Shown: one piece after another, positions 6,618 to 9,079 of the stretch | How the letters are laid out: each line of letters opens with the position of its first letter | Position numbering within the stretch: the first letter of the stretch is position 1 | Origin: an uncultured Chitinophagaceae bacterium | Lineage (GTDB): Bacteria > Bacteroidota > Bacteroidia > Chitinophagales > Chitinophagaceae | Direction: 5' to 3' | Assembly (NCBI GenBank): GCA_946885335.1 | Contig: CAMPGG010000127.1 | Location: forward strand, 1-9,079 | Length of the DNA: 9,079 bases | Notes under the pieces: generated by a model | What the model was told of the DNA's origin: nothing | Database searches by the model: none | What the model saw: the letters and a program-made list of their open reading frames with translations, nothing else | Made by a program: the position numbers and the translations under genes

Positions 6618-7328
6618 TTATTTTTCATAGTAATAAGTCCTTGTCAGCCCGTATCCAGTTAGTCTTTTATTTTCCTTCCCCCATTTTTCAAAGTCGGGAT
6701 GTCCAGAGGTTTTCCATTCAATGTAGTTTCTAACAAGTTCTAAATCTTCTTCCAGTTCTTTCGTCCAATGTTCTTTTAGTTCCGGTGTCGTTAATTGTGC
6801 AATTTGTTCTTTTATTTTCTCTCCAAGTTTTATGTCGTCAAATGGTTCTCCAATGTAACCTTCGGGTAAATGATGAACTGAATAATAAATGTTGTAAGTC
6901 CACCAACTCAATATTGTTTGTCTTGCTAAGTCGTCCGCTGGGTTAATTTCTAATGCTCTAAATAAATGTTCTTCACTTCGATAATACTTACCCAACCAAC
7001 GAAAAGGATTATTGTCAATTTGCTCTGTGTCGCACCAAGTTGTCAAGGTAGGTTTTACAAGTTTGTCGCTTAGAGGCTGTGGAAAAGGTCCATAGTCTGC
7101 TTCCTGAACGTTCTCAAAAAACGGAAATAGAAATTTCACAAACTCAATTTTCTTGTCAATAGTCCAGGCTTCTGTTGATTTAAGGAATTTGTCAAGGTGT
7201 TTAAATGCTTCTTTTCGTAAACCTTTTTCTCTGTTAAAACAATAGTTAGCATAGTCTGTCCAGTCAACATTTTTCAAAGCTGCATTTCCAACTTTCAACA
7301 AGGCTGTATTTTGGTCTTTTGCTATCAT
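6618..7328 (-). CDS. Uncharacterised soluble protein with a TPR-like stretch, 236 aa
   Basis: The function is unknown. The protein is rich in Trp, Tyr, Glu and Lys, with no signal peptide or membrane segment. Residues about 108-140 (PFRWLGKYYRSEEHLFRALE, then INPADDLARQTI) look like one tetratricopeptide repeat, with helices before (24-72) and after (167-205). The C-terminus is aromatic (GLTRTYYYEK). The frame remains open to a TTG at 7364, but that extension reads through the core of palindromic site 2. ATG 7328 therefore gives the natural start, 22 nt clear of the core. The gene is flanked by attC-like site 2 upstream and site 1 downstream, so it forms a one-gene cassette-like unit. A role in protein-protein contact is possible from the TPR-like stretch, but that is inference. 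Confidence 0.8.
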   Translation of the reverse strand: MIAKDQNTALLKVGNAALKNVDWTDYANYCFNREKGLRKEAFKHLDKFLKSTEAWTIDKKIEFVKFLFPFFENVQEADYGPFPQPLSDKLVKPTLTTWCDTEQIDNNPFRWLGKYYRSEEHLFRALEINPADDLARQTILSWWTYNIYYSVHHLPEGYIGEPFDDIKLGEKIKEQIAQLTTPELKEHWTKELEEDLELVRNYIEWKTSGHPDFEKWGKENKRLTGYGLTRTYYYEK

Positions 7329-7349
7329 TGTTTGAATTGTCTTAGCGTT

Positions 7350-7487
7350 GGCTATAACGGACAAGGTATTTGTGAAGTGGGTGCATTAGCATTCCTGTTG
7401 CTTCATTTACCCTCCTGTTGTTGAATATTGTTTTGTAGCTTAAAGATAGTTCTGAGGCACCCATTTTACAAATACAGTGTTATAGGC
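7350..7487 (-). repeat. attC-like site 2, long imperfect palindrome
   Basis: This is the best-formed site. Outer boxes: GGCTATAAC at 7350-7358 and GTTATAGGC at 7479-7487, complementary at 8 of 9 positions. Inner arms: 7366-7384 (GTATTTGTGAAGTGGGTGC) and 7457-7475 (GCACCCATTTTACAAATAC), complementary at 17 of 19, with both exceptions G-T pairs. Unpaired spacers of unequal length (7 and 3 bases) separate outer and inner stems. The 72-base loop (7385-7456) shows nothing coding. Overall form (core, spacer, inner arm, variable loop, mirrored) matches integron attC sites; the outer box GTTATAG does not strictly fit GTTRRRY. It sits between a stop codon (30 bases away) and a start codon (21 bases away), both on the - strand. 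Confidence 0.65.
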
Positions 7488-7516
7488 ACACGCCAGCATA
7501 ATTTAATGGTCACTTG

Positions 7517-8089
7517 CTACTCGGTTAACAAGCCTCGTCTAATAGCTTCCTTTCTAAACCAAGGGTGAAGACGCTTAGTGTTTTGATTGACAAAGCGAAC
7601 CAATTTAGGATGTGTAAAGTTCTCATAACGAACCAGAGGGCCACGTTCCCAAAAAGTACCATTGCCATGCTCATAGCCAATAACCGTATCTGCTTTAACA
7701 TTAAATTCAACACCGAAAGCCTCTGCACGTCTTTTGGTTTCTCTTACCTCTGTACTATCGTCGTAAAGAAAAGTATACAGTAAGGCCAATGTATCGTTTC
7801 TATAGTCTGACCAAGCCAATTTTAAATCTAAAAAGCCTAAGGGGGTTGGTGGCAGAGATTGTTTCTTATAACTATCTAAACAAGTGTCATCGCCATAATA
7901 ACAATAAAGCCGCCACTTAGCTGAGTCATTATAACGTATCACATCCCACTCAGTTAATTTTTCCATCCATGCTTTCTCTTGTTGGCCAAAGTAGGTGGTC
8001 TTTTGATTTGGTTTACCTTCTTCGTTGGATTGTAGATTGCAACTTGAACTCAGATACAGAAAAGAGAGTATAGGGAGTAGGACTTTCAT
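7517..8089 (-). CDS. Putative lipoprotein of unknown function, 190 aa
   Basis: Residues 1-17 form a lipoprotein signal sequence (MKVLLPILSFLYLSSSC), with Cys17 as the lipidation site; the box SSSC is loose but acceptable for Bacteroidota. The mature protein is rich in Trp, Tyr and Arg and has two further cysteines close together (Cys63 and Cys70 by count, in LYCYYGDDTCLD). It ends in a basic stretch with HPWFRKEAIRRGLLTE. No known domain is recognised. The ATG at 8087-8089 directly precedes the signal sequence and lies 37 nt clear of the TAAC core of site 3. With site 3 upstream and site 2 downstream it is a complete one-gene cassette-like unit. Surface or periplasmic location is the only safe prediction. 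Confidence 0.78.
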   Translation of the reverse strand: MKVLLPILSFLYLSSSCNLQSNEEGKPNQKTTYFGQQEKAWMEKLTEWDVIRYNDSAKWRLYCYYGDDTCLDSYKKQSLPPTPLGFLDLKLAWSDYRNDTLALLYTFLYDDSTEVRETKRRAEAFGVEFNVKADTVIGYEHGNGTFWERGPLVRYENFTHPKLVRFVNQNTKRLHPWFRKEAIRRGLLTE

Positions 8090-8123
8090 TTATTATTTGC
8101 TTATGATGGCAGTTAAAAGATTT

Positions 8124-8205
8124 GCCTATAACGTTGAGAGGCTTTCAGCAGTACAGGTATTTGGAAAACTTCAGCCTCACTCTGTTGCTACAGCAAAATA
8201 GTTAT
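8124..8205 (-). repeat. attC-like site 3, weaker
   Basis: Left core GCCTATAACG (TAAC 8129-8132) is followed by the inner arm GAGGCT (8138-8143), which pairs exactly with AGCCTC (8173-8178). A right core, GTTAT at 8201-8205, pairs with ATAAC of the left core, but the right-hand spacer is long (22 bases) and may hold its own hairpin (CTGTTGCTACAG). The right core overlaps the stop codon of the gene at 8202-8567. The element is recognisable mainly by position and by the shared left core. Confidence 0.45.
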
Positions 8206-8567
8206 TCATTAGCTGAATTTATATTCTCTTGCCTGTATTGCTGAAAACCTGTGTTATGTGCTGCTTTTCTATTTTCTATTAGAATAGTTTCTCTTTTTAT
8301 CAAGAGCAGAGTTGCGGCAGAAAATGATACAAAGGCACCTGCTAAAAACATATAGTATCTCGTTTGTAGCTGTCTACCTTTATCATCTAATTCTTTGTAG
8401 CCTATTATTTTCTCACTCTCGTTCAAAGATTTATTAGTCTTTACAGCAAAATAGCCTTCATCAACCTCATATTTTAAGCTAACAGCCGTTCCTAAGGCAC
8501 CTAAAATACAAAAAGGTGTCACGATATATAAGATTGAAACGAGGATATAGAATGAAAGCTTTTTCAA
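8202..8567 (-). CDS. Small two-helix membrane protein, 121 aa, TTG start
   Basis: The family is unknown. Two hydrophobic segments, residues about 6-29 (FYILVSILYIVTPFCILGAL) and about 71-90 (YYMFLAGAFVSFSAATLLLI), flank a charged loop of about 40 residues. A basic and polar tail of 30 residues follows. The only plausible start is TTG at 8565-8567. The next Met is inside the second helix, so an ATG start would remove the first. The TTG overlaps the TGA of the upstream gene (8564-8863) in the four bases TTGA, a sign of translational coupling, so the two products may act together. Site 3 begins at its stop codon. Confidence 0.72.
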   Translation of the reverse strand: MKKLSFYILVSILYIVTPFCILGALGTAVSLKYEVDEGYFAVKTNKSLNESEKIIGYKELDDKGRQLQTRYYMFLAGAFVSFSAATLLLIKRETILIENRKAAHNTGFQQYRQENINSANE

Positions 8568-8863
8568 GTGGGTTGTTTCACTGTTTGAATAAAAGAAAAT
8601 AACCTTTCAAGTACAAGTCCGTAAAACATACAGTTAATTACTAAACCTAAAAAGAATAGTACAGCATTGTTTGAAAATACAGTCCACATAATTGTATGTG
8701 TAGGAAAGCGAAGTATATAAAACAACTTTGAAAAAATAACCTCAGCTACGTTACCTCCCAAAGTTCCCTCATCCTCTGCCCAGGCAGCTAAAAATGAAGG
8801 TATGAGTAACAGTCCGCTTAACCCTGATACAATAATAAAAGCTTTTGAATTGAATTTTCTCAT
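8564..8863 (-). CDS. Small membrane protein, 99 aa, coupled to the next gene
   Basis: The family is unknown. There is a basic N-terminus (MRKFNSK), then hydrophobic segments at about 8-28 (AFIIVSGLSGLLLIPSFLAA) and about 66-86 (NAVLFFLGLVINCMFYGLVL). A less hydrophobic stretch between them (43-62) may lie along the membrane. The open frame continues to 8953, but the extra 30 residues are a translation of the palindromic repeat at 8895-8956, so ATG 8861-8863 is the real start, 31 nt clear of the TAAC core of site 4. Its TGA overlaps the TTG start of the following membrane protein gene. The two genes share one cassette-like unit bounded by sites 4 and 3. Confidence 0.75.
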   Translation of the reverse strand: MRKFNSKAFIIVSGLSGLLLIPSFLAAWAEDEGTLGGNVAEVIFSKLFYILRFPTHTIMWTVFSNNAVLFFLGLVINCMFYGLVLERLFSFIQTVKQPT

Positions 8864-8894
8864 CGGAAGGTTAGAGTGTTTCCATAAAGTAGCA

Positions 8895-9079
8895 CATAAC
8901 GTTGAAGCATTGGCGTTTGTGGCGGTAATAGAATTCCTTCGCGCCGGAACCAATGCTGATTAAAGATATAGTGTTGATTGTAAATTCAAAAGCTTAATTA
9001 ATAACGTCTTGCCAGAACCGAAGTTGATTTTTTATTAAATGCTGAATTTAATTCCTTCAGCCGCCATAACGCCAATGCA
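8895..9079 (-). repeat. attC-like site 4, large, truncated by the window end
   Basis: Left core CATAACGTTGAA (TAAC 8897-8900) leads into an inner arm at 8907-8925 (GCATTGGCGTTTGTGGCGG). It finds its inverted copy at 9061-9078 (CCGCCATAACGCCAATGC), with a two-for-one internal bulge. A second, shorter partner, CCAATGC, lies at 8950-8956. The two right-hand arms form a direct repeat: ATTCCTTC then CCAATGC at 8933-8956 and again at 9051-9078. Another TAAC core is at 9002-9005. The outer right core expected after 9078 is beyond the window. The region has no gene; it looks like one oversized site or two overlapping sites. It exceeds classical attC length. Confidence 0.55.

Noticed and set aside
7329..7364. 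N-terminal extension of the 6618-7328 protein from a TTG at 7364
   Set aside because: The extra 12 residues are a translation of the core of palindromic site 2, and ATG 7328 is a better start.
8864..8953. N-terminal extension of the 99-residue membrane protein to 8953
   Set aside because: Those 30 residues read through repeat site 4; the hydrophobic protein begins naturally at ATG 8863.
6573..9079. CRISPR array
   Set aside because: The repeats are 770 bases apart, palindromic, variable and separated by genes; there are no regular short spacers or cas genes.
6573..9079. Insertion sequence or composite transposon
   Set aside because: No transposase is encoded, and the palindromes recur in the same orientation between every unit rather than as one terminal pair.

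Overview
The window looks like chromosomal DNA of a member of the Bacteroidota, most likely Chitinophagaceae-like. The reasons are low G+C, weak or absent Shine-Dalgarno sequences, an outer-membrane TonB-dependent receptor with an N-terminal carboxypeptidase-regulatory-like domain, a TAnnTTTG-type promoter box, and lipoproteins with loose lipoboxes. The taxonomic call is inference from style; no marker gene is present.

Left part (1-5374), mostly + strand: a small uncharacterised protein (82-381), an AraC-family regulator (468-1286), a lipoprotein-like cupin (1466-2059), a paralogous cytoplasmic cupin on the - strand (2307-2798), and a large siderophore-type TonB-dependent receptor (3020-5374). 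The regulator and first cupin are separated by 179 bases that hold a perfect 11-bp inverted repeat abutting a Bacteroidota -7 box, a plausible operator-promoter. Between the two cupins lies what may be the 3' remnant of a lost gene.

Middle (5375-6572): a convergent gap, then a broken internal fragment (5633-5877, -) of the intact small exported protein next to it (5889-6377, -). Here all genes switch to the - strand.

Right part (6573-9079): all four genes are on the - strand. They form three units of almost equal size (768, 774 and 780 bases between successive core motifs). Each unit holds one or two genes of unknown function: a soluble protein with one TPR-like stretch, a lipoprotein, and a translationally coupled pair of small membrane proteins. 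The units are separated by imperfect palindromes that share an outer core (TAAC on the left, GTTA on the right) and inner inverted arms that differ in sequence and length. Start codons lie about 20-40 bases after a core; stop codons lie within 0-30 bases of the next. This is the layout of integron gene cassettes with attC recombination sites, but no integrase is in the window and the cores deviate from the classical GTTRRRY consensus. I read it as a cassette-like array without an integrase (CALIN-like), or a Bacteroidota-specific relative of one. It is the most interesting feature here. The outermost repeat runs off the right end of the window, so the array probably continues.
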